Of a stretch of 64,000 nucleotides of DNA, positions 8,848-15,554 are shown in pieces (the first letter of the stretch is position 1; the number at the start of each line of letters is the position of its first letter). Origin of the DNA: Spirochaetae bacterium HGW-Spirochaetae-3 (GTDB lineage Bacteria; Spirochaetota; Spirochaetia; Treponematales; UBA12059). The position numbers and the translations under genes were made by a program. The notes beneath the pieces are model-generated. The model was not told where the DNA came from, made no database searches, and worked only from the letters and a program-made list of their open reading frames with translations. The stretch lies in assembly GCA_002839315.1 (NCBI GenBank), contig PGXV01000004.1:286787-350786 (forward strand), read 5' to 3'.

Positions 8848-9287
8848 AGGTTCTGTATATCCAGCGCCTCGGAGGCCGCGGCGAATTCCGCCTCCGTAGC
8901 GTCGATCCAGGCCCTGTACGCTTCGGCGTCCCAGATCTCCAGCCTCTTGGTAATACCGAGGACTACGCAGTCTTTCGATAATCCGGCGTATTCGCGTAAC
9001 GATTGCGGGATGGCGATGCGGCCCGCCTTGTCGATCTCGACCTCCTGGGCCGGCGCTATGATGCGGCGCTGGATGATGCGCGCCTGTTGATGGAAGAGGC
9101 TCGTGGTAGCGAATAGCTGTTCGGAAAGCGCGTTCCAGCGCTCGGGAGTGAATAGCCACAGGCAGGAGTCCATCCCTTGCGTAACGACGAGGACGTTCTC
9201 CGGCAGTCCGGCGCGTAGCTTCGCCGGGAGAGAGAGTCGCCCTTTATCGTCTAGGGTGTTCCTGAACTCGCCAGTTACCAATTCCAT
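8844..9287 (-). CDS. mraZ: MraZ transcriptional regulator
   Basis: Protein of 147 residues with two AbrB-like swapped-hairpin domains, each with the DxxxR core: LDDKGRLSLPAKLRAGL in the first half and IDKAGRIAIPQSLREYAGL in the second. In the family it forms ring oligomers that bind TGGGN repeats upstream of its own gene and repress the division cluster. Four such repeats at exact 10-bp spacing lie directly before the ATG here (9287-9321), so autoregulation of this operon is very likely. Confidence 0.97.
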   Translation of the reverse strand: MELVTGEFRNTLDDKGRLSLPAKLRAGLPENVLVVTQGMDSCLWLFTPERWNALSEQLFATTSLFHQQARIIQRRIIAPAQEVEIDKAGRIAIPQSLREYAGLSKDCVVLGITKRLEIWDAEAYRAWIDATEAEFAAASEALDIQNL

Positions 9288-9321
9288 TCCACTGATTCCC
9301 TTTTTCTCCCACTTTTTCCCA
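9287..9321 (-). promoter_or_regulatory. MraZ operator: four TGGGA-like repeats
   Basis: On the coding strand TGGGA (9317-9321), TGGGA (9307-9311), AGGGA (9297-9301) and TGGAA (9287-9291) follow each other with a period of exactly ten bases. This is the arrangement of MraZ boxes known from other bacteria (TGGGN separated by 5-base spacers). The array lies between the predicted -10 box and the mraZ start codon. Confidence 0.85.
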
Positions 9322-9330
9322 CAATTCTCC

Positions 9331-9361
9331 TATATACTACCGTACGTACAACTAATGTCAA
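9331..9361 (-). promoter_or_regulatory. promoter of the mraZ division cluster
   Basis: TTGACA (9356-9361) and TATATA (9331-9336) are separated by 19 bases. A 17-base reading with AGTATA is also possible. The predicted transcription start lies just upstream of the MraZ repeats, so bound MraZ would block elongation or initiation. Confidence 0.7.
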
Positions 9362-9412
9362 CGAAATCATCACGAAAGGATTACTAGACAGAATTATTTT
9401 TAGTAAAAAGCG

Positions 9413-9428
9413 CTATACGCGCGTATAG
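9413..9428. repeat. 16-bp perfect palindrome CTATACGCGCGTATAG
   Basis: A perfect self-complementary 16-mer sits in the AT-rich gap between the divergent mraZ operon and the small gene at 9546. It has the size and symmetry of a dimeric-repressor operator. The cognate protein is unknown. Confidence 0.55.
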
Positions 9429-9510
9429 TGGTCAGTAAGCATTTTAATTATAATCTCTAATATCGCTAATCAAGTCGGCCGATGAACCTGCCGATACTGC
9501 GTCGCCTCGC

Positions 9511-9539
9511 TTGTCTCGGTCGTTCCGTACGGGTAGAAT
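9511..9539 (+). promoter_or_regulatory. promoter for the 9546 gene, leaderless geometry
   Basis: TTGTCT (9511-9516), 17 bases, TAGAAT (9534-9539), then only six bases to the ATG at 9546. Transcription would begin at or next to the A of the start codon. No Shine-Dalgarno sequence precedes the ATG. Confidence 0.6.
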
Positions 9540-9545
9540 CCGACC

Positions 9546-9788
9546 ATGACCATAGAAACCCGCTGGCTCGTCTATCCCGACGGAGATCGCCAAGAGACGC
9601 AGAGGACGCTTCGTGTAGACGAGGTGGTGGATATGAACGGCTTTCCGATACCGATGCCGCCGCCGAGCGCGCGGATGATAGCGTACAGGGTTTACAAGAT
9701 CAGGCGGGTCGAAGAGCGCGGGGAACTCGACGTGCTTCAGTACCTGGAACTCGTCCCCGCGTCCGAGCTCCAGGCGTTTCGCTATTGA
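9546..9788 (+). CDS. small hypothetical protein, 80 residues
   Basis: I do not recognise a named family. The protein starts MTIETRWLVYPDGDRQETQ, has a short Pro-rich turn (MNGFPIPMPPPSARMIAY) and a basic beta-rich segment YRVYKIRRVEERGELDVLQYLELV. It has no membrane segment or signal peptide, so it is probably cytosolic. Support for a real gene is the good promoter six bases before the ATG and the GC-rich third-position pattern shared with its neighbours. It runs convergent to the ComFB-like gene, with nine bases between the stops. Confidence 0.65.
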   Translation: MTIETRWLVYPDGDRQETQRTLRVDEVVDMNGFPIPMPPPSARMIAYRVYKIRRVEERGELDVLQYLELVPASELQAFRY

Positions 9789-9797
9789 TCCGTCGCC

Positions 9798-10493
9798 CTA
9801 CTTGGCGAAGACGTACAGATCCTGGAGGCGGTGGGCCGTCTGCATAGAGAACTGGCATAACGCCTTGGCCTCGGAAACCACCTCGAATTCCATATAATGG
9901 GAAAAGGCCTCGAAGCCCTCGGGCTCCGCGGTGATCGTATAGGCGAATCGTCTCCGCTCCCCCACCTTCTTGCACGGTACCGGGAACGGCCAGAACGTGA
10001 ACATACCGTTGGTATTCTTGGCGAGCGGATAGGGATTGGTCCAGTTCGAGTCCATCATCTTGACGAGCCCCCCGTCATCGGCGAGCGAGACCTGCGCATC
10101 GATGATAGGCTCGAACGTGCCGCCGTTGAATAGTCGGCCCATGATGGGGCGTACGTTGAATACCGGACCCGACGGCACGTCCTTGCATTCGTCCTCCCGC
10201 ATGCAGTCGTGGTTGGGCCTGGGAGCGGCGTTTATCCTGGCCCAGCCCTCCTTGACGAGCGACGCGACGTCGGCTCCCCGCTGGAGCTTCTCGCCGTAAT
10301 CGGTCTCGGAGTAAGCCACTCCTCGCCCGGATAGCACGTACTCGGGCTTGAGCCTGTTGAGCACGAAGCACGCGACGTCCATGCGGCACTGCTTGCAGGT
10401 ACACCATAGCCCGGTGGAACCCTTGGCCTCGGAGTCGAATAGTTCGTCTACGGTCTTTATGACGAGGTCTTCCATCAGGTTATGGATATCCAT
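9798..10493 (-). CDS. ComFB-family protein with extra C-terminal beta domain
   Basis: The first ~95 residues match the ComFB (late competence) family: MDIHNLMEDLVIKTVDELF, then a cysteine-rich CTCKQCRMDVACFVLNRLKP and YVLSGRGVAYSE. ComFB proteins have been described as cyclic-di-nucleotide binding proteins; whether this one binds is not known. Residues ~105-231 are additional and look like a Cna-B/transthyretin-type beta sandwich: GGTFEPIIDAQVSLAD followed by NTNGMFTFWPFPVP. Two further Cys (HDCMREDEC) lie between the parts. It has no signal peptide. It overlaps the TtcA-like gene by 19 bases, so the two are probably one operon. Confidence 0.78.
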   Translation of the reverse strand: MDIHNLMEDLVIKTVDELFDSEAKGSTGLWCTCKQCRMDVACFVLNRLKPEYVLSGRGVAYSETDYGEKLQRGADVASLVKEGWARINAAPRPNHDCMREDECKDVPSGPVFNVRPIMGRLFNGGTFEPIIDAQVSLADDGGLVKMMDSNWTNPYPLAKNTNGMFTFWPFPVPCKKVGERRRFAYTITAEPEGFEAFSHYMEFEVVSEAKALCQFSMQTAHRLQDLYVFAK

Positions 10494-11254
10494 GGCTCTT
10501 CCTCCGACGGCGTCGTCGCTTTGATAATGTTCTCACGTACCAGTGTATCGATTTTGGCGAGTTCCGCAAGCACCGCCTTGTATCGTCCGCGTTGGGCCGT
10601 CGCCTCGAGCGGGCAGGTATTCCTGACGACGGGGAGCCCAAGCCTATCGGCGAGCGTCTTCAGCGCCGATTCCCTGACCATGCAGAGCGGCCTGACGAGC
10701 CTGAACGTACCGAAGAACGTCGCCGACGGCCGCATCTGGTCGATCCGGCCGTGCTTGCACAGGTTCATCAGCGCCGTCTCGGCGAAATCGTCGAGGTGGT
10801 GCCCCAGGGCGACGACGCCGCAGCCGAGGCGCTCGGCCGACTCAAGGAGCGCCTTGCGCCGTTCCCTGGAGCAAAGATAGCATGACAGGCCTCGCTCCGC
10901 TATCGCCGCTGGGATGGGCCCGGTCTCAACGGAGAACGGTACGCCGAGGTAGCCGCAGAAAGCTGCGAGCGCGTCCAGCTCGGCGGGATCGCTCGGCCAA
11001 CCGTCCCACTCGACGCGGACGGCCCTAAGCGTATACGCGTCCTTGACCCTGCGGCGCCGCAGCTCGAGGAACAGGAGCAACGCGACCGAGTCCTTGCCGC
11101 CTGACAGGCCGACGAGGACGTCGTCGCCGTCGCGAACGAGGCTATGCCGGTGCAAGCCGGCTCCCGCCGCGGCCATGAAGCGCTTGACGTAGCCGGGATA
11201 TCGACCTGCCACGATCTCGGAGAGAGCATCTCCGGCCTCCCAGGCATCCTTCAT
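10475..11254 (-). CDS. PP-loop ATPase of the TtcA family (tRNA 2-thiolation)
   Basis: Protein of 259 residues with the PP-loop VLVGLSGGKDSVALLLF near residue 45, the ATP-pyrophosphatase signature that adenylates a target before sulfur transfer. A CYLC pair (GLSCYLCSRERR, about residue 125) and a later NTCPLEA cysteine match the TtcA pattern, in which these Cys hold an iron-sulfur cluster and the substrate is cytidine 32 of tRNA. GHHLDDFAETALMNL is another TtcA/TilS motif. It is shorter than E. coli TtcA. The start overlaps the HD gene by 4 bases. A TtcA paralogue with another tRNA target cannot be excluded. Confidence 0.82.
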   Translation of the reverse strand: MKDAWEAGDALSEIVAGRYPGYVKRFMAAAGAGLHRHSLVRDGDDVLVGLSGGKDSVALLLFLELRRRRVKDAYTLRAVRVEWDGWPSDPAELDALAAFCGYLGVPFSVETGPIPAAIAERGLSCYLCSRERRKALLESAERLGCGVVALGHHLDDFAETALMNLCKHGRIDQMRPSATFFGTFRLVRPLCMVRESALKTLADRLGLPVVRNTCPLEATAQRGRYKAVLAELAKIDTLVRENIIKATTPSEEEPWISIT

Positions 11255-12486
11255 CGACGACCCAGGAGTTCTCCCGCAGACTCGGCGACTCGGCCTTCGG
11301 CATCGGAGAACACGCGCATCACGCGGAGCGATCGGGCGAACGAGTCGACGACCTCTGGCCGGAATACCGTAGACGATGCGGAGAAACCGGCTCCCGAGCC
11401 TATGATCGGAAGGTCCGACTCGAACGATATAGGCTCCGGCACGTCGACGACGACCTCGGATACGCCTCCGAGCCGTGCGATCTCCGCCTCGAGCGAGGGA
11501 CGGGAGCCGAGGTCGGCGGCGCGGCGATGGGCCGGGTCGTTCGGGTCGAAGGCTATCTCCAGGCGGGGCTTCATCACGGAACCGTCAAAGACGGCCTTGA
11601 TCAATCCGAGCCCGTCGCGGCCCTTCCTGGCGGCCATCAGCGCGTAGAAGCCCTGGTCGTCCAGCCCGTACAGATCGTCGGGGGCGAGGTTCCCCGATTC
11701 CAGCGCCATGACGACGGCCTTCTTGATCATCGCGGTCGCGGCCCTCACCGACTTATGCCAATAGACCGCGCGGTACATCTGGTATTTTGAGAACAGTACC
11801 GCTTCCACGGCCATGATGCCTCGCTCCGATATGCCGGGACGCCCGGTTTCATCGAGCCCGAGGTGCTGGAGGGTAAAGTCGACGTCCTGGAGGCCGTAAG
11901 GCACGCCGCAGGCCCACGCGTCCCGGTTGAGGTAATCGAGCTTGTCCGGATCGAGCACGCCGGACAGGAGCGACCGGTACAGCCCGAGCGACGGGCCGGC
12001 GGCAGGCGGCGCCGGCAGCTCTTGATCAACGATGGCCGCGACGGTCTCGGGATCGGCCCCCGCCCCGAGTACGGCTGTACGCAAGGGGCCGCGAACGACG
12101 TCGGCCGTCAGGCTCTCGTGGTCGCGAAGCGGTAGTTCCTTGAGCGAATGCGCGTAGGGGAAATGCCCGAGATCGTGGCACAACGCCGCGACGAGGAAGC
12201 TGCGCCCGCCGACGGCGTCTACCGTCTCGAGGTCCGAACGGGACGCCAACGCCGCCAACGAGCGTTTTGCCAGCTCGAATACCCCAAGGGAATGCGCCCG
12301 GCGCGTATGCGTGGCCCCGGGGTAGACGATCTGCGTCGGTCCGAGCTGCAGGATACGAGACAGCTTCATGAACTCGGGACTCTCGACGACGCCCGAGAAT
12401 TCCCGCGGAACCATGATATTCCGCCACAGCGGATCCCGTACCGGCTCGTCGAACGCGATGCCTAAGCGCACCCAAAGATCCTTCAT
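11251..12486 (-). CDS. HD-superfamily phosphohydrolase (COG1078-like)
   Basis: Protein of 411 residues. The opening PVRDPLWRNIMVPREF, the PGATHTRRAHSLGVFELAKR segment and HDLGHFPYAHSLKELPLRDHE place it among HD-domain phosphohydrolases related to dGTPases. The metal ligands H...HD...D can be followed (H in RRAHS, HD in ALCHDLGHFP, D in NRDAW). The true substrate in this subfamily is generally unassigned; nucleotides are plausible. A GGAGG five bases before the ATG supports the start. The TtcA-like and ComFB-like genes follow with overlaps, making a three-gene operon divergent from the lipoprotein at 12544. Confidence 0.85.
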   Translation of the reverse strand: MKDLWVRLGIAFDEPVRDPLWRNIMVPREFSGVVESPEFMKLSRILQLGPTQIVYPGATHTRRAHSLGVFELAKRSLAALASRSDLETVDAVGGRSFLVAALCHDLGHFPYAHSLKELPLRDHESLTADVVRGPLRTAVLGAGADPETVAAIVDQELPAPPAAGPSLGLYRSLLSGVLDPDKLDYLNRDAWACGVPYGLQDVDFTLQHLGLDETGRPGISERGIMAVEAVLFSKYQMYRAVYWHKSVRAATAMIKKAVVMALESGNLAPDDLYGLDDQGFYALMAARKGRDGLGLIKAVFDGSVMKPRLEIAFDPNDPAHRRAADLGSRPSLEAEIARLGGVSEVVVDVPEPISFESDLPIIGSGAGFSASSTVFRPEVVDSFARSLRVMRVFSDAEGRVAESAGELLGRR

Positions 12487-12506
12487 CTAGGCCTCCGTCG
12501 CGCCGG

Positions 12507-12537
12507 TTGATCGTCCGGCGCCATCCGTAGATACTAT
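12507..12537 (+). promoter_or_regulatory. promoter for the 12544 lipoprotein, leaderless geometry
   Basis: TTGATC (12507-12512) is followed after 17 bases by GATACT or after 19 by TACTAT (12532-12537). The ATG at 12544 comes six bases after TACTAT and has no Shine-Dalgarno sequence. The complementary strand reads TATAGT (12533-12538), a fitting -10 box for the divergent HD operon, so the -10 element may serve both directions. Confidence 0.55.
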
Positions 12538-12543
12538 AGCACG

Positions 12544-13269
12544 ATGCAGCGCGGACGATCTCTCCGAACCTATGCACTCATGCTCGCCGTCGTAGCGGCA
12601 TCATGCTCCCGCCCTCCGGCTCCGCCCCCGGGAATCTCCGGATCGGCCCCCGCGAGCAGACCGGGCTTAGCGCCGGACGCGAAGCCGATTCCTGTTCCCG
12701 GATCGCTCCCTCCCTCCGATCTTCCGCCCGAAGAGGCGCCGGTCACTATGGAATCGACGCCGAAAGCCAAGAGAACCGCGGCGGCGCCACGCCCTTCATC
12801 GAGTCTGGGCGGCCTTGACCGACACCTCGTGCAGCGGCCTCTCGATCCGGTGACGGCTGCGGACTTCGAGCTCGGCGATCTCGTCTCGGGAGGCGAGGCG
12901 CCCGAACTGCTCGAGGCGCTAGGGTCTATCGCGGCAGGACTTGCCGAGGGGCGTCTCCCGTATGATCGCTTCTCCGCGGCGGCCGCCGAGATAGCGCGAG
13001 TGCGCTACGGCGAAAAGGCCTTCGAAGGGAGCTATGCCGCTCGCGTCTCGGCCCCCACGCTCGAGCGCGACGGCACGGCGAGCGCCCGGCTACGCGTCTT
13101 CGCCACGCGATCCGGCGTCGGCAGCTCCGCGCTCGGTCTCGCCATCCTGTCCCGGGGCGAAACCGGCGAGTGGATCGTCGAACACTTCGAGCTGGATACG
13201 GATGCGCTGAACAACCCGGAAACGCGGCCAGGAACGTGGGATCCGTACGCGACGCCGCTTTCATATTAA
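12544..13269 (+). CDS. predicted lipoprotein of unknown function
   Basis: A basic start (MQRGRSLR), hydrophobic stretch TYALMLAVVAAS and Cys in VAASC form a lipoprotein signal peptide with a spirochaete-like lipobox. A long Pro/Ala-rich linker of about 75 residues follows. The C-terminal folded part (from about residue 95) includes SIAAGLAEGRLPYDRFSAAAAEIARVRYG and an apparent beta domain TASARLRVFATRSG...GEWIVEHFELD, which resembles NTF2-like or accessory periplasmic folds but is not diagnostic. The protein is probably anchored in the cytoplasmic or outer membrane facing the periplasm. It is monocistronic, with the next promoter at 13307. Confidence 0.8.
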   Translation: MQRGRSLRTYALMLAVVAASCSRPPAPPPGISGSAPASRPGLAPDAKPIPVPGSLPPSDLPPEEAPVTMESTPKAKRTAAAPRPSSSLGGLDRHLVQRPLDPVTAADFELGDLVSGGEAPELLEALGSIAAGLAEGRLPYDRFSAAAAEIARVRYGEKAFEGSYAARVSAPTLERDGTASARLRVFATRSGVGSSALGLAILSRGETGEWIVEHFELDTDALNNPETRPGTWDPYATPLSY

Positions 13270-13306
13270 GTAGATGTAAAAAAAGCTTCATACTTCGACG
13301 AAAACG

Positions 13307-13335
13307 TTGAACAAAGTCCGCGCCTGAGGCACAAT
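13307..13335 (+). promoter_or_regulatory. promoter for the PilZ gene
   Basis: TTGAAC (13307-13312), 17 bases, CACAAT (13330-13335). An AGGAGG (13341-13346) lies nine bases before the ATG at 13356, so this gene has a short leader, unlike several of its neighbours. Confidence 0.6.
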
Positions 13336-13355
13336 GTCTTAGGAGGCTCCTCTCG

Positions 13356-14600
13356 ATGGCAATACTGGTCAAGAGCATCGAACGCGAATTCCTATTGTCC
13401 ACGGCGATGCGCGAGCGCTCGCCTATAACGATGAACGCGGGAGGCGGCGAGTGGACGGTCAAGATCATCGCCGTCGACAGGGACAAGATAACGTTCAACC
13501 ACGAACTACCGCTCGCGATGCTCAAGAAGGGCCGAGCCTACGACTTCCGGTACAACGTCCGGGGGCAGACCATCGCCTTCAAGGCGACGATGCTCGAACC
13601 CGGGGAGAAGCGCTTCGGCGCGTCGATGCCCGAGAAGGTCTACAAGAACCTGAGCCGCCGTTTTATCCGCCTGCCGCCTCCCGGAGATCTCGCGGCCTCC
13701 TTCGCGTTCGAGGGCGAACGCTACGACCTGGATTTCCCTTCCAGCGCGGGCTATAACCCGTCTAAGGAACCGGAGCCGTCACGAGACTTCGATCCGGCCG
13801 ATCTCCGCGGACTGATGGCGGAATTCGAGCGCAAGGCGCTCGCCATAGCCAGCGATCGCGGCATCGTCATGTTCAAGGACCGTAAGCCCGAGAGCGCCCC
13901 TGAGCGCCTGGCCGCGGCCACGGGACGATGCTTCTATCTGCCGACGGCGATCGCCGGGCTTCCGAAGAGCGACCCGTTCGCCGAGCGAACGATACTGACG
14001 CGCGATGATTTCCTGCAGTACTTCATCGATTCCGGCATGGAACCGGAGTTCGCCGAAGACGAGGTAACGAGGCTGGAACGGTCCAAACGGTCGTCGAGCG
14101 TGCTGTCCGAGCTGATCGTGCCCATACTGTTCCAGGATTACGCCATAGGCTACGCCACCATCGTCAACAAGCAGGCGGGCAAGCCGCCGTTCGACCTTGG
14201 TTCCGTGGAGACGTTCCTCGCCTTCGCCAGGGTATTCTCGTGGTCGCTGAAGATCCACGGCTATTTCAAGGACGCTCCCAGGCTCGACGACGATTATAAG
14301 ACCCAGGTCGTCGACGTATCGGCGGGGGGCTTGCTGTTCGCCTGCCACGATTCGCGGTTGATACAGGCGCTCAAGGAAGGCACCTCGGTCTCCGTCAGGT
14401 TGAACGCCAAGAAACGCGTCGTCGACGCCGGCGGCACGATACGCCGCCACTACGCCGGCTCGGGCGAAGGGTTCTTCGGCATCGAATTCAACGTGATGGC
14501 ACCCGAGGACTTCAGGTTCCTGTTCGAATATCTCTACGGCAGGCCCTTCACCGACGAGGACGCCGATTCGGTGGAGGGCATACGCATAGTCAATCCATAG
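13356..14600 (+). CDS. PilZ-domain protein with a large internal insertion
   Basis: Protein of 414 residues. The N-terminal ~100 residues form a YcgR-like beta domain ending in RRFIRLPPP (R101xxxR105), the arginine pair that binds cyclic di-GMP in PilZ proteins. The matching DxSxxG motif (DVSAGGL) comes only near residue 320, followed by the PilZ barrel LKEGTSVSVRLN and GEGFFGIEFNVMAPEDFRFLFEYLYG. Between them are ~200 residues with a GAF-like pattern (SELIVPILFQDYAIGYATIVN, DLGSVETFLAFARVFSWSL). In family terms it would be a cyclic di-GMP effector, perhaps for motility. It has no membrane segment. It is convergent with the partner-switch operon, with a hairpin between them. Confidence 0.85.
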   Translation: MAILVKSIEREFLLSTAMRERSPITMNAGGGEWTVKIIAVDRDKITFNHELPLAMLKKGRAYDFRYNVRGQTIAFKATMLEPGEKRFGASMPEKVYKNLSRRFIRLPPPGDLAASFAFEGERYDLDFPSSAGYNPSKEPEPSRDFDPADLRGLMAEFERKALAIASDRGIVMFKDRKPESAPERLAAATGRCFYLPTAIAGLPKSDPFAERTILTRDDFLQYFIDSGMEPEFAEDEVTRLERSKRSSSVLSELIVPILFQDYAIGYATIVNKQAGKPPFDLGSVETFLAFARVFSWSLKIHGYFKDAPRLDDDYKTQVVDVSAGGLLFACHDSRLIQALKEGTSVSVRLNAKKRVVDAGGTIRRHYAGSGEGFFGIEFNVMAPEDFRFLFEYLYGRPFTDEDADSVEGIRIVNP

Positions 14601-14602
14601 GG

Positions 14603-14625
14603 GCCTGCGGGGAAGCCCCGCAGGC
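14603..14625. terminator. bidirectional terminator-like hairpin
   Basis: GCCTGCGGGG and CCCCGCAGGC form a perfect 10-bp stem with a three-base loop between the convergent PilZ and HATPase genes. There is no clear U-run on either side, so termination may be weak or need help. Confidence 0.6.
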
Positions 14626-14627
14626 GA

Positions 14628-15185
14628 TTATCCTATCGCGTGCTTCTTCTGAGGGAAGCTCTTCAGCATCGCGACGGCGTTCCTCGAGTCATTGAAGACG
14701 AATCCGCCGTTCCAGTATTCCAGCGCCGCGAAGAGCGCGTTGCCGCCGTCGTTGTCGTCGCTCTTCTGCGTCCGGAACGATACGAAATCGGCCAGGCTCT
14801 CGAAATCCTGGGCCGATAGTATCTCGAGGCGCTTGCGGTTGAACTCGTTCCATTTCTCGAGGTCCTTGAACCCCTCGCCCTCGTCCTGCACGATCAGGTG
14901 CGCGTGCGTGGAATCGAACGAATACCAGACGCGGACCTTCTTGCCTACGGCGCACTGGTTACCGTGCTTGACGGCGTTCTTGATGACCTCGCTGATCTGT
15001 TGCTCGAGCAAGTTTATTTCCTTTATCTCGAGCGGCGCGGACTGGACGATCAATAGGGTGAAGTATCGGATCTGGCGATAATCGGAAGGGAATTCCTTAT
15101 ATAGCATCCCCGTCTTGTCGAATAAAGGGTTGTTCTCGTCGACGCGGATCTCTTTAATCTCGCTCAGGTATGTCTTGTCTGCCAT
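14628..15185 (-). CDS. HATPase anti-sigma factor / serine kinase (RsbW-like)
   Basis: Protein of 185 residues with a GHKL ATPase core: N-box LEQQISEVIKNAVKHGN, G1 box VQDEGEGF and a G2-like DGGNALFAALEY. This matches RsbW/SpoIIAB-type kinases that phosphorylate a STAS antagonist and bind a target such as a sigma factor. It follows the STAS gene by 12 bases and the RsbU-like phosphatase, completing a partner-switching module. The final target is not encoded in the window. The C-terminal 50 residues are longer than in RsbW. A GGAG precedes the ATG. Confidence 0.85.
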   Translation of the reverse strand: MADKTYLSEIKEIRVDENNPLFDKTGMLYKEFPSDYRQIRYFTLLIVQSAPLEIKEINLLEQQISEVIKNAVKHGNQCAVGKKVRVWYSFDSTHAHLIVQDEGEGFKDLEKWNEFNRKRLEILSAQDFESLADFVSFRTQKSDDNDGGNALFAALEYWNGGFVFNDSRNAVAMLKSFPQKKHAIG

Positions 15186-15197
15186 GTGACGCGGCTC

Positions 15198-15536
15198 CTA
15201 CTCTTCCATCTGCATGATCGCTTCCTCGATACTGTTGGTTATCGGGAAGTACCCCATGAGTTTCGTCAGTTCGATGACTTTCTTCACCGATCCGTGGATA
15301 TTGGTGATGATGAGCTGGAGGCTCATCTTCTTGATCGTCGAGCAGATATAGATCAGCGCGCCGATACCGCTCGAATCGATATAATCAACGTTCTCCAGGT
15401 TGATGATGAAGCGTTCGACCTTCTTCTCCAGCATCTTCATGACGAGCTCCTTGAGCTTGTATGAATTGTAGAGATCCATCTCGCCGTTGACGTCTATTAT
15501 ATAGTTATTGCCGTTCTTCCGGATCTTGAGCTCCAT
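15198..15536 (-). CDS. STAS-domain anti-sigma factor antagonist (RsbV-like)
   Basis: Protein of 112 residues. The STAS fold is evident from MELKIRKNGNNYIIDVNGEMDLYNS and the phosphorylation loop YIDSSGIGALIYI, with the acceptor serine in DSSGIG. In partner switching the kinase phosphorylates this serine and the RsbU-type phosphatase removes the phosphate, freeing or capturing the regulated target. Both partners flank it in the same operon. Its base composition is less GC-rich and Lys/Ile-rich compared with neighbours, though the fold is complete. Confidence 0.92.
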   Translation of the reverse strand: MELKIRKNGNNYIIDVNGEMDLYNSYKLKELVMKMLEKKVERFIINLENVDYIDSSGIGALIYICSTIKKMSLQLIITNIHGSVKKVIELTKLMGYFPITNSIEEAIMQMEE

Positions 15537-15554
15537 TGCGTCGGCCCCTTTCCC

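Noticed and set aside
12570-12770. Antisense short frame over the lipoprotein signal region
   Set aside because: No start signal or motif; the sense frame has a clear lipoprotein signal and promoter.
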